Assembly (NCBI GenBank): GCA_964552795.1
Contig: CAZKIO010000015.1
Location: 12,091-76,090 of the forward strand
DNA: 64,000 bases
Source of the DNA: JAEUHZ01 sp964552795
GTDB taxonomy: Bacteria > Planctomycetota > UBA1135 > GCA-002686595
Reading direction: 5' to 3'
A model generated the notes under the pieces. It had not been told where the DNA came from. It saw only the letters and a program-made list of their open reading frames with translations, and made no database searches. Positions 15,722 to 24,321 of this stretch are shown piece after piece (the first letter of the stretch is position 1; each line of letters opens with the position of its first letter). The translations under genes were made by a program, and so were the position numbers.

Positions 15722-17481
15722 GTCGTGGTCACCTCGTCCGGCAGGGCCAGCGCTCCGGCGTCGACGATCTCGTAGGTGTAGCCCTGCTCGGTCAGGAAGA
15801 GCTGCCGCCGCTGGGCGAACTCCTGGTCGCGCGAGCCCAGCGTGACGACCGAATAGAACACCGCGCCGGAGCCGTCGGCCTTGGGCCGCAGGATGCGGCC
15901 CAGGCGCTGCGCTTCCTCCTGGCGCGAGCCGAAGGTCCCGGAGACCTGGATCGCCACGTTGGCGTCCGGCAGGTCGATCGCGAAGTTGCCGACCTTCGAG
16001 ACGAGCAGCACCGGCACCTCGCCGGCCTTGAACGCGGCGTACAGGCGCTCGCGCTCGGGCGTGGGCGTCTTGCCCGTGATCAGCGGCGCCGCGAGGTGCC
16101 GCGCCAGCGCCTCGAGCTGGTCGATGTACTGCCCGATGATCAGCACGTGCGCGCCCGCGTGGCGCGCCAGGATGCGCTTCACCACGGCCGTCTTGGCCGG
16201 GTTCTCCGAGGCCACGCGGAACTTGCCGCGCGCGTCGGCGAAGGCGTACTGCGACTTCCAGTTGGGATCCAGGGGCACGCGCACCTCGACGCAGCGCGCC
16301 TCGGCGATGAAGCCCTTTTCCTCGAGCACCTTCCAAGGCACGTCGTAGCGCTTGGGCCCGATCAGGCAGAACACCTCGTCCTCCTTGCCGTCCTCGCGGA
16401 CCAGCGTGGCGGTCAGGCCCAGGCGGCGGCGCGCCTGCAGCTCGGCCGTCACGCGGAAGATGGGCGCCGGCAGGAGGTGCACCTCGTCGTACACGACCAG
16501 CCCCCAGTTCTCCTTGCTGAACAGCTCGAAGTGCTCGAACTCGCCGGTCTTCGTGCGCCGCCAGGTGAGCATCTGGTAGGTCGAGATCGTCACCGGCGCG
16601 ACGCACTTGCCGTCGCCGGTGTACTCGCCCACGTCCGCGGGCGAGAGGTCCGTCTTGTCGAGCAGTTCCTCGCGCCACTGGCGGACCGCGACCGTGTTCG
16701 TGGTCAGGATCAGCGTCTTCGTCCCGACCAGGTTCATCACGGCCATGCCGACGATCGTCTTGCCCGCGCCGCAGGGCAGCACGATCACGCCGCTGCCGCC
16801 CAGCACCGAACCGCCCGCGTGAAACGCCTTCGCGGCCTCGAACTGGTAGGGCCGCAGCGCGAACGGCCGGCCCGACCGGGCCTCCGTCCGCAGCGGGATG
16901 GAGAGCGGATCGCCCTCCAGGTAGCCGCCCCGGTCGTCGACGGGGTAGCCGATCTTGATCAGCGCCTGCTTGATCGTGCCGCGCGACAGCTCGTCCAGCA
17001 CCGGGCGATCGCCCTCCATGCGCAGGAGGTCGCGGATGGACCGATGGCCGAGAACGTCCTTCAGCGCGTCGGGATCGTCCGATGCGAGCTCGAAGCCGCC
17101 GCTCTCGCGCCGCTCGATGCGCAGCAGGCCGTAGCGCGCCATCCAGCCGCGGATCTCCTCCAGCACGTTGCGCGGGACCGGCACGCAGGCCAGGTCCTCG
17201 AGCGTCTCCTGGATCTGCGCGGCCGTGAGCCCCAGCGCGGCGGCGTTCCAGATCGAGATCGGCGTGATGCGGTAGGAGTGCAGGTAGTCGGGGCTCTTCT
17301 CCAGCTCCGCGAACTGCGCCAGGCGGTCGCGCGCCTCGGCGAAGCGCGGGTGCTCGCGTGTCAGCGGACGTCCCTGCTCGTCCTTCTGCGGCCGGCCCTG
17401 CGCGTCGACGACGGCCGAGACCGTGTGCAGCATGAGCGAGCGGTCGCTCTGCACGATCAGCGGGTTGTCGGGACGCATCAT
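15718..17481 (-). CDS. XPB/Rad25-type DNA repair helicase
   Basis: 587-residue superfamily 2 helicase of the XPB (ERCC3) type, a 3'-5' DNA translocase. Motifs are complete: Walker A PCGAGKT (236-242), DEVH box (332-335), GLTATLVRED (355-364) and motif VI QEEAQRLGRILRP (521-533). The RED motif directly after the TAT motif (residues 362-364) is the hallmark that separates XPB from other SF2 helicases. The ~200 residues before the helicase core match the damage-recognition-like domain of XPB. The eukaryotic N- and C-terminal TFIIH regions are absent, as in archaeal and bacterial homologues. It begins with ATGATG at 17481; the first ATG overlaps the uvrA stop as ATGA. Translational coupling to uvrA suggests a shared repair role. 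Confidence 0.93.
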   Translation of the reverse strand: MMRPDNPLIVQSDRSLMLHTVSAVVDAQGRPQKDEQGRPLTREHPRFAEARDRLAQFAELEKSPDYLHSYRITPISIWNAAALGLTAAQIQETLEDLACVPVPRNVLEEIRGWMARYGLLRIERRESGGFELASDDPDALKDVLGHRSIRDLLRMEGDRPVLDELSRGTIKQALIKIGYPVDDRGGYLEGDPLSIPLRTEARSGRPFALRPYQFEAAKAFHAGGSVLGGSGVIVLPCGAGKTIVGMAVMNLVGTKTLILTTNTVAVRQWREELLDKTDLSPADVGEYTGDGKCVAPVTISTYQMLTWRRTKTGEFEHFELFSKENWGLVVYDEVHLLPAPIFRVTAELQARRRLGLTATLVREDGKEDEVFCLIGPKRYDVPWKVLEEKGFIAEARCVEVRVPLDPNWKSQYAFADARGKFRVASENPAKTAVVKRILARHAGAHVLIIGQYIDQLEALARHLAAPLITGKTPTPERERLYAAFKAGEVPVLLVSKVGNFAIDLPDANVAIQVSGTFGSRQEEAQRLGRILRPKADGSGAVFYSVVTLGSRDQEFAQRRQLFLTEQGYTYEIVDAGALALPDEVTTT

Positions 17482-20400
17482 CCCACGACCCTCCGCCGGG
17501 CGCGCTTCGCGCCGGGAGCCGGGCGCCGGGCCGCGCGCAGTTCCTCGAGCCACGGGCCGGTGACGGACGCAGGGTTCGCGGCCAGTTCCGCCGGCGTGCC
17601 CTGCGCGATGATCCGGCCGCCGCCCTCGCCGCCCGTCGGCCCCAGTTCGACCAGCCGGTCGCAGGCCGACAAGAGGCCGGTGTGGTGCTCGATCACGAGC
17701 AGCGCGTTGCCGCGCGCCGCGAGCCGGTCGAGGACGACGAGCAGATGCGCGACGTCGCGGGTCGAGAGGCCCGTGGTCGGCTCGTCGAGCACGAGCACGC
17801 TGCGCGCGCCCGCGTCGGCGCGGAACAGCTCGGCCGCCAGCTTGACGCGCTGCGCCTCGCCGCCCGACAGCGTGGTGGAGCTCTGGCCGAGCTGCAGGTA
17901 GCCCAGGCCGACCTCGCTCAGCGTGCGCAGCACCTCCACGAGGCGCGGGTGGTGCTCGAAGAATTCCAGCGCCTCGTCGACGGGCATCTCGAGGACGTCG
18001 GCGACGCTCTTGCCGCGGTGGCGCACCTCGAGCACCTCGGGCGCGTAGCGCCGGCCGTCGCAGGACTCGCAGGTCAGCCACAGGTCCGCCAGGAACTGCA
18101 TCTCGACGCGCGTCGCGCCCCGGCCCTCGCACGCGGGACAGCGGCCGCGCGGCGAGTTGAACGAGAAGCGCGCGGCGTCGAACCCGCGGACCTGCGCGTC
18201 CGGCGTGCGCGCGTACAGTTCGCGCAGCGGCTCCATCAGGCCCGCGTACGTCGCCGGCACGCTGGCCGGCGTGCGGCCGATCGGGCTGGCGTCGACCACG
18301 ACGACCCGGATCCCCGGCGGCGCCGTGATGCGCTTCCAGCGACCCTCGGGGGCCTCGTTGTTCAGCGCGGGCACCAGCGCATCGAGCACCAGCGTGCTCT
18401 TGCCCGAGCCCGACGGCCCGCACACGCCGGTCAGCTCGCCGAACGCGAACTCCAGGTCGACGCCCTTCAGGTTGTGTTCGCGCGCGCCGCCGAGCTGGAC
18501 CGTCATCCGCGGCCCCTCGCGCGGGACGGCCCGGCGTTCGAGCGGGATCTCGGCGCGCAGCGCGGCCGCCGTCGAAGACGTGGCGTGAGCGCGCACGACG
18601 TCCGGCGGACCGCTGGCGACGACCTCGCCGCCGAAGCGGCCCGATCCCGGCCCCATGTCGAGGATCCAGTCCGCGCGACGCATGATCGAGAGGTCGTGCT
18701 CGACGGCGATCACCGTGTTGCCGCGCGAGCGCAGGTCCAGCAGGGCGTCCGTCAGGCGCTCGACGTCCTGCGGGTGCAGGCCGATCGTCGGCTCGTCGAG
18801 CACGTAGCACACGCCCACGAGCTGCGATCCCAGGCTGGCCGAGAGGCGCACGCGCCGCGCCTCGCCGCCCGACAGGGTGGAGCTGGCGCGATCGAGCGTG
18901 AGGTATCCCAGGCCGACGCGCTCGAGCAGGCGCAGGCGGCTCTCGATCTCCGCCACCACGGGCGCGACGGCCTCCCCGAAGCGTGCCTTGGCGCGCAGGT
19001 TCTCGACCCAGCGCAGGCTGGCCTCGACGCTGAGCCGCAGGAATTCGGGCAGGCGCACGCGCCCGATCGTCGCGGCGCGCGACTCGGGCCGCAGGCGCTC
19101 GCCGCCGCAGGCGTCACAGGTGCGCCGCGTCATGACGCGCTCGAGGATCGCGGCCCATTCGGCGTCCTCGGTCTTGGCGTGCCACGCGTCGACGTGGCCG
19201 CACAGACCGGCCCAGGCCGCGGTGAACGACTCCTGGATCTCGGCGTTGCGCGTGTGGCGCTCGATCTCCACGCGGTAGCTGGCCTTGGCCCCGGTGCCGT
19301 GCGCGAGGAGCGCGCGCTGCGCGTCGGTGTAGCGCTCCCAGGGCACGTCGAGCCGGATCTTGTGCGCCTTCGCCACCGTGCGCAGCAGCATCTCGTAGTA
19401 GCCCTTGCCCTTGGCGAGGTACCGCCCGAGCTTGGGGTGCAGCGCGCCGTCCTCGATCGACAGTTCGGGGCTCGTCACCAGCAGCGCCGGATCGCACTGC
19501 ACGCGCCGGCCCAGGCCGTCGCACGCGGGGCACGCTCCGACGTGCGTGTTGAAGGAGAAGTGGCGCGGCTCCAGCGCGCCGTCGACGCGAAAGCCGCACT
19601 CGGTGCACGCGCCGGCGGTCGAATAGGTGCGCCGCGCCGGCTGTCCTGCGGGCCCGCCCTTGCCGCGCAGCACGACCGCCACGCGCCCGGCGCCCGGCAC
19701 CTCGGCCTGCTCCACCGCTTCGGCGATGCGCGCGCGGCTCTCGGCGCCGAACTTCACGCGGTCGATCACGAGGTCCAGCGCGGCGCCCTGTGCGGGCGTC
19801 GCCGCGGGGTCGTCGAGCCGCACTTCGGCGCCGTCGACGAGCAGGCGCACGAAGCCGGCCTTCTTCCAGGCCGCGGCGCGGTCCCGCAGCACGGCCTCGG
19901 GATCGCCGTCGGCACCCGCCGCGAGGATCGGCGCCACGATCCAGCCGGTGCCGCCGTCGCAGTCCTGCAGGATGCGCCGCGCGACGCGGCCGGCGTCGGT
20001 GCGCTCGAGCTTCTCGCCGTGGACCGGACAGCGCAACGTCGCCGCGCGCGCCCACAGCACGCGCACGTGGTCGTGGATCTCGGTCGTCGTGGCCACCGTC
20101 GAGCGTGGCTGGCTGGCGCCGGCCCGCGCTTCGACGGCCACGGCCGGACCCAGGCCCTCGACGCGCTCGACCGGTGCGCGGTCCTTGCTGCCCAGGAACT
20201 GCCGCGCGTACGTCGAGAGCGACTCGACGAAGCGCCGCCGTCCCTCGCTGTAGACGGTGTCGAGCGCCAGGGAGCTCTTGCCCGAGCCGCTCGGCCCGGT
20301 GACGACGATCAGGCTCTCGCGCGGCAGGTCGACGTCGACGTTCTTCAGGTTGTGCGTGCGCGCGCCGATCACCCGCAGCCGGTCGCTCGGCGCGAGCGCG

Positions 20401-23264
20401 GCGCCACGCGCCCCCTGCTCGGAGACCTCGTGGCGGCCGGAACGGAACGCCGCGAGCGCCCCGCCCGTGTGCGATCCCGCCGCGGCCTCGATCTCCTCGG
20501 GCGTGCCCGCCGCGAGCAGGCGTCCGCCCTCGGCGCCGCCCTCGGGACCCAGGTCGATCACGTGGTCCGCAGCCAGCACCACGTCCAGGTTGTGCTCGAT
20601 CACGACCACGGTGCTGCCGCGTTCGACGAGCGCCTGCAGCGCGGCGACGAGCCGCGCCACGTCCGAGAGGTGCAGCCCGGTCGTCGGCTCGTCGAGCACG
20701 TACAGGACGTGCCCGCTGGGCCGCCGCTGCAGTTCGGTGACGAGCTTGAGGCGCTGCGCCTCGCCGCCGGAGAGCGTCGTCGAGGGCTGGCCCAGCGTCA
20801 GGTAGCCCAGCCCGATCTCGACCATCGTCTCGAGCGGGCGCGCGATCTTGGGATGGTCGCGGAACAACTCCAGCGCGTCCTCGGCGGTGAGCGCCAGCAC
20901 GTCCGCGATCGACTTGCCGCGGTAGCGCACGTCGAGCGTCTCGGACTGGAAGCGGTGGCCGCCGCAGTCCTCGCAGGGCACCGTGACCGGCGCCAGGAAT
21001 TGCAGCTCGACGTACTTCGCGCCCGCGCCGCCGCAGGCCTCGCAGCGTCCGCCGGCGACGTTGAACGAGAAGCGCGACTTGGTGTAGCCGCGCATGCGCG
21101 CCTCGGGCAGCGCCGCGAACAGGTCGCGAATCGGACCGAGCACGCCGGTGTACGTGGCCGGATTCGAACGCGGCGTGCGACCGATCGGCGCGGCGTCGAT
21201 CGTCACGAGCGCCTCGAGGTGCGCGAGGCCGCTGATGCCGTCGTGCGCCTCGGGCGGCGGCGCCTCCAGCCCCAGGTGCCGGCGCACGCCGCGCTCCAGG
21301 ATGCGGTTGACCAGCGTCGACTTGCCCGAGCCGCTGACGCCCGTGACCACGGTCAGCGTGCCCAGCGGGAACGCGACGTCCACGCCCTTGAGGTTGAACG
21401 CGCGCGCGCCGTGGATGGTGAGCGCGTGCCCGTTCCCGCGGCGGCGCTCTGCCGGCGCTTCCAGCGCGATCTCGCCGCGCAGGAGCCGCCCCGTGGGCGT
21501 GTCGTGGCGCGCGATCTCCGCCGGCGGCCCCTGCGCCACGATGCGCCCGCCGTTGCGCCCCGCGCCGGGACCGACGTCCACGAGCCAGTCGGCGGCGCGC
21601 AGCGTGGCGTCGTCGTGCTCGACGACGACGACCGAGTTGCCCGCGTCGCGCAACGCGCGCAACGCGCCGAGCAGGCGTCCCTGGTCGCGCGCGTGCAGAC
21701 CGATCGACGGCTCGTCCAGCACGTACAGCACGCCCTGCAGCCCCGCACCCAGTTGCGCGGCCAGGCGGATGCGCTGCGCCTCGCCGCCCGAGAGGGTCTC
21801 GGCCGAACGATCGAGCGTCAGGTAGCCCAGGCCGACCTGCAGCAGGAACTCGACGCGCCGCAGGATCTCCTGCACCAGGTCCTGCGCGATGCGCCGCTCG
21901 CGCGGGCTGAGCGCGAGGCCGGCGAGCACCGCCGGCAGATCGCGGATCGGCGCGCGGGTCACGTCGCCCAGCGGCAGCGTGTCGAGCAGCACGGCGTTGG
22001 CCGCGGGTTTGAGCCGGCTGCCGTCGCAGGCCGGGCAGGTCTGGCGCGCCAGCAGGCGTTCGGCGTGCTTCTTGTGCGCGCCCGAGCGTGCCGCCTTCTC
22101 GACGGCCGGCAGCACGCCCTGGAAGCGCCGCTGCCAGCGCACGGAGCCGGAGTACTTCTGGCCCGACCAGCTGGCCTCGTCCTCGAAGCGCTCGTCGCCC
22201 GTCCCGAACAGGATGACCTTCTGCGCCGCGCGCGGCAGCGCCTTCCACGGCGTGTCGAGGTCGAAGTCGTGGGCCCGGGCGATCTGCTCCAGGAAGTCGA
22301 ACTTGACGTGCGGGAAGACCAGCGCGCCGCCCGCGGCGCGCGTGACGGCCAGCGCGCCGGCGCGGATCGACAGCGCCGGATCGCGCACGACCGCGCGCTC
22401 GGAGGCCGACAGCGTCTCGCCCAGACCCTCGCAGGTCTCGCACGCGCCGTGCGGCGAGTTGAACGAGAACAGGCGCGGTTCCAGCGGCGGGACTTCGCCG
22501 CCGCAGCCCGGGCAGGTGCGGCTGGTGGAGTACGTCCGCTCGCCGTCCTCGCCGGCGACCGTCACGTCGCCGCCCGAGAGCTCCAACGCCTGCTCCAGGG
22601 CCTCGCGCAGGCGCGCGATCTTCTCCTGCGCGGGCGTCACGCGGTCGATCACGGCTTCGACCGTGTGGCGCACGTAGCGTCCCAGTTCGGGCACGTCCTC
22701 GATGCGCGCCACGTTGCCGTCGACCCGCGCGCGCACGAAGCCCTTGCGGCGCAGGCTCTCCAGCACTTCCTTGTGCTGGCCCTTGCGGTCGCGCACGAGG
22801 GGCGCGAGCAGCATCACGCTCTTCCCCCCGTTCTCGCGCAGGATCTGCTGCACGATGTCCTCGGGCGTCTGCGAGCGGATCGGCAGCCGGCATGCGGGGC
22901 AGTGCGGCCGCCCGGCGCGCGCGTACAGGACGCGCAGGTGGTCGACGATCTCGGTCAGCGTGCCGACGGTCGAGCGCGGCCCGCGCTGGATCGAACGCTG
23001 GTCGACGGCGATGGCCGGCGAGAGCCCCTCGATGGACTCGACGTCGGGCTTCTCCATCTCGCCCAGGAACTGGCGCGCGTACGCCGAGAGCGTTTCGAGG
23101 AAGCGCCGCTGCCCCTCGCGGAACAAGGTGTCGAAGGCCAGCGAGGACTTGCCCGACCCCGACACCCCCGTGATCGCCACCAGCCGGTTGCGCGGCAGGT
23201 CCACGTCGACCCCGGCCAGGTTGTTCTGGCGGGCCTTGCGGATCCGGATGTGGCCGTCGGTCAT
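17478..23264 (-). CDS. uvrA: double-length UvrA: two complete UvrA units in one chain
   Basis: DNA-damage recognition ATPase of nucleotide excision repair, here 1,928 residues instead of about 940. Residues 1-945 form one full UvrA and 961-1928 a second, separated by a short linker. Four ABC sites are intact: Walker A GxSGSGKS at about 33, 642, 990 and 1616; signature LSGGEAQR at about 491, 831, 1464 (LSGGEARR) and 1799. Zinc CxxC pairs occur at 251/275, 741/764, 1220/1245 and 1709/1732. The chain would fold as a covalent version of the UvrA dimer. The two halves are diverged, so this is not a recent duplication. Near 1079 the second half has CPVH where the first has CPAC. It is the first gene of the operon; XPB overlaps its stop by 4 bp. 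uvrB and uvrC are not in the window. Confidence 0.95.
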   Translation of the reverse strand: MTDGHIRIRKARQNNLAGVDVDLPRNRLVAITGVSGSGKSSLAFDTLFREGQRRFLETLSAYARQFLGEMEKPDVESIEGLSPAIAVDQRSIQRGPRSTVGTLTEIVDHLRVLYARAGRPHCPACRLPIRSQTPEDIVQQILRENGGKSVMLLAPLVRDRKGQHKEVLESLRRKGFVRARVDGNVARIEDVPELGRYVRHTVEAVIDRVTPAQEKIARLREALEQALELSGGDVTVAGEDGERTYSTSRTCPGCGGEVPPLEPRLFSFNSPHGACETCEGLGETLSASERAVVRDPALSIRAGALAVTRAAGGALVFPHVKFDFLEQIARAHDFDLDTPWKALPRAAQKVILFGTGDERFEDEASWSGQKYSGSVRWQRRFQGVLPAVEKAARSGAHKKHAERLLARQTCPACDGSRLKPAANAVLLDTLPLGDVTRAPIRDLPAVLAGLALSPRERRIAQDLVQEILRRVEFLLQVGLGYLTLDRSAETLSGGEAQRIRLAAQLGAGLQGVLYVLDEPSIGLHARDQGRLLGALRALRDAGNSVVVVEHDDATLRAADWLVDVGPGAGRNGGRIVAQGPPAEIARHDTPTGRLLRGEIALEAPAERRRGNGHALTIHGARAFNLKGVDVAFPLGTLTVVTGVSGSGKSTLVNRILERGVRRHLGLEAPPPEAHDGISGLAHLEALVTIDAAPIGRTPRSNPATYTGVLGPIRDLFAALPEARMRGYTKSRFSFNVAGGRCEACGGAGAKYVELQFLAPVTVPCEDCGGHRFQSETLDVRYRGKSIADVLALTAEDALELFRDHPKIARPLETMVEIGLGYLTLGQPSTTLSGGEAQRLKLVTELQRRPSGHVLYVLDEPTTGLHLSDVARLVAALQALVERGSTVVVIEHNLDVVLAADHVIDLGPEGGAEGGRLLAAGTPEEIEAAAGSHTGGALAAFRSGRHEVSEQGARGAALAPSDRLRVIGARTHNLKNVDVDLPRESLIVVTGPSGSGKSSLALDTVYSEGRRRFVESLSTYARQFLGSKDRAPVERVEGLGPAVAVEARAGASQPRSTVATTTEIHDHVRVLWARAATLRCPVHGEKLERTDAGRVARRILQDCDGGTGWIVAPILAAGADGDPEAVLRDRAAAWKKAGFVRLLVDGAEVRLDDPAATPAQGAALDLVIDRVKFGAESRARIAEAVEQAEVPGAGRVAVVLRGKGGPAGQPARRTYSTAGACTECGFRVDGALEPRHFSFNTHVGACPACDGLGRRVQCDPALLVTSPELSIEDGALHPKLGRYLAKGKGYYEMLLRTVAKAHKIRLDVPWERYTDAQRALLAHGTGAKASYRVEIERHTRNAEIQESFTAAWAGLCGHVDAWHAKTEDAEWAAILERVMTRRTCDACGGERLRPESRAATIGRVRLPEFLRLSVEASLRWVENLRAKARFGEAVAPVVAEIESRLRLLERVGLGYLTLDRASSTLSGGEARRVRLSASLGSQLVGVCYVLDEPTIGLHPQDVERLTDALLDLRSRGNTVIAVEHDLSIMRRADWILDMGPGSGRFGGEVVASGPPDVVRAHATSSTAAALRAEIPLERRAVPREGPRMTVQLGGAREHNLKGVDLEFAFGELTGVCGPSGSGKSTLVLDALVPALNNEAPEGRWKRITAPPGIRVVVVDASPIGRTPASVPATYAGLMEPLRELYARTPDAQVRGFDAARFSFNSPRGRCPACEGRGATRVEMQFLADLWLTCESCDGRRYAPEVLEVRHRGKSVADVLEMPVDEALEFFEHHPRLVEVLRTLSEVGLGYLQLGQSSTTLSGGEAQRVKLAAELFRADAGARSVLVLDEPTTGLSTRDVAHLLVVLDRLAARGNALLVIEHHTGLLSACDRLVELGPTGGEGGGRIIAQGTPAELAANPASVTGPWLEELRAARRPAPGAKRARRRVVG

Positions 23265-23348
23265 GGGATCGCCGTCGGCCGCCTGCCCCCGCGCCGGGGT
23301 CCCGGGAGGGGTTCCCGCTGCGCGCGAACACAGTGCGGCAAGCTACGC

Positions 23349-23377
23349 AGGATAGCCGCGGCGGCGAGGCGCGGAAA
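23349..23377 (-). promoter_or_regulatory. possible promoter of the uvrA-XPB operon
   Basis: On the minus strand TTTCCG (23377-23372) and TATCCT (23354-23349) are separated by 17 nt; the -10 matches four of six consensus positions and the -35 three. This would give a leader of about 75-80 nt before uvrA. The surrounding 235 bp (23265-23499) hold no gene. Confidence 0.3.
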
Positions 23378-23499
23378 GGCGCACCGGCGATCGCCCGCGA
23401 GGACCACTCCGGCGACGCCCGCGGGGCCGGTCGGAGGATCCCGCGCGCCGGGGTTGCCGCGGACGACGGCGAGAGCGGACGCGCGGCCCCCCCCGCGGC

Positions 23500-24321
23500 T
23501 CAGGCGCGCACGTGAGCGCGCAGCGCCTCGAAGATCCCCTCGCCTGCCGCGACCACGTGCCCGGCGCGGAGCCATCCGTCACCGCCGTGCGCGTCCGTCA
23601 CGCGCCCGCCCGCCTCGCGAACCAGCAACGCGCCTGCGGCGAGGTCGTGCGCGCCCAGGTGCAGTTCCCAGTACCCGTCGAGCCTCCCGGCGGCGACGAA
23701 CGCCAGATCCATCGCGGCCGAGCCCATGCGCCGGATCCCGCGGATCTTCAGGATCAGCCGGTCGAAGTTGGCGACGTTGTTGTTCTCGAGCTCGTTGCGC
23801 CGGTACGGAAAGCCCGTCGCCAGGACGGCCTCGGAGAGTGCCGCGCACGCGGACACGCGCACGCGGCGTCCGTCGAGGAACGCGCCGCCGCCGCGCCGCG
23901 CCGAGAACGTCTCCGCCAGGCGCGGCACGTGCACGACTCCGGCCAGCGGCTCCGCGCCCAGGTAGAGCGCCATCGAGACCGCGAAGGCAGGCAGTCCGTG
24001 CACGAAGTTGACCGTCCCGTCGAGCGGGTCGAGGAACCAGCGCGGCCGCGCGTCGTCGCGCGCGTCGCGCACCTCCTCCTCGGCCTCGATCGCGTGGCCG
24101 GGGAACGCGCGCCGCAGGCGTTCCACCAGGAGGCGTTCGCTGGCCACGTCGGCCTCGGACACGAGATCGCGCGACGAGGACTTGGTTCCGACCACCGCGC
24201 GGTCGACGCGCCCGAAGCGCTCGAGCAGCAGCGCGCCCGCGTCGCGCGCGGCGGCCTCCGCCGTGCTCAGGACCTGGTCCAGTCCCGCGGGCGTGAACTC
24301 GCCGCCTTCAGCCACGCGCAC
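23500..24321 (-). CDS. inositol-monophosphatase-family protein
   Basis: 273 residues of the lithium-sensitive, Mg-dependent phosphatase fold. Metal-site motifs are present: DLVSEADVASE, AIEAEEE, and WFLDPLDGTVNFVHG near residue 95-109, followed by GSAAMDLAFVAAGRLDGYWE and AHDLAAGALLVREAGG at the end. The last motif usually reads W-D-xAAG; here the Asp is kept (HDLAAG). Substrates of the family include inositol phosphates, 3'-phosphoadenosine 5'-phosphate and histidinol phosphate; none can be chosen from sequence alone. The start overlaps the end of dacB by 14 bp, so the two are co-transcribed. The 235 bp after it separate it from uvrA. Confidence 0.88.
   Translation of the reverse strand: MRVAEGGEFTPAGLDQVLSTAEAAARDAGALLLERFGRVDRAVVGTKSSSRDLVSEADVASERLLVERLRRAFPGHAIEAEEEVRDARDDARPRWFLDPLDGTVNFVHGLPAFAVSMALYLGAEPLAGVVHVPRLAETFSARRGGGAFLDGRRVRVSACAALSEAVLATGFPYRRNELENNNVANFDRLILKIRGIRRMGSAAMDLAFVAAGRLDGYWELHLGAHDLAAGALLVREAGGRVTDAHGGDGWLRAGHVVAAGEGIFEALRAHVRA

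Noticed and set aside
23325..23339. CGAAC followed by GTG-like bases in front of uvrA, as a LexA (SOS) box
   Set aside because: Only the left half of the CGAAC-N4-GTTCG pattern is present; the right half is CGG, so SOS control is not supported.
17682..24011. A 2,109-codon plus-strand frame opposite uvrA
   Set aside because: It mirrors uvrA codon by codon with low-complexity Arg/Ala/Leu sequence and no recognisable fold.
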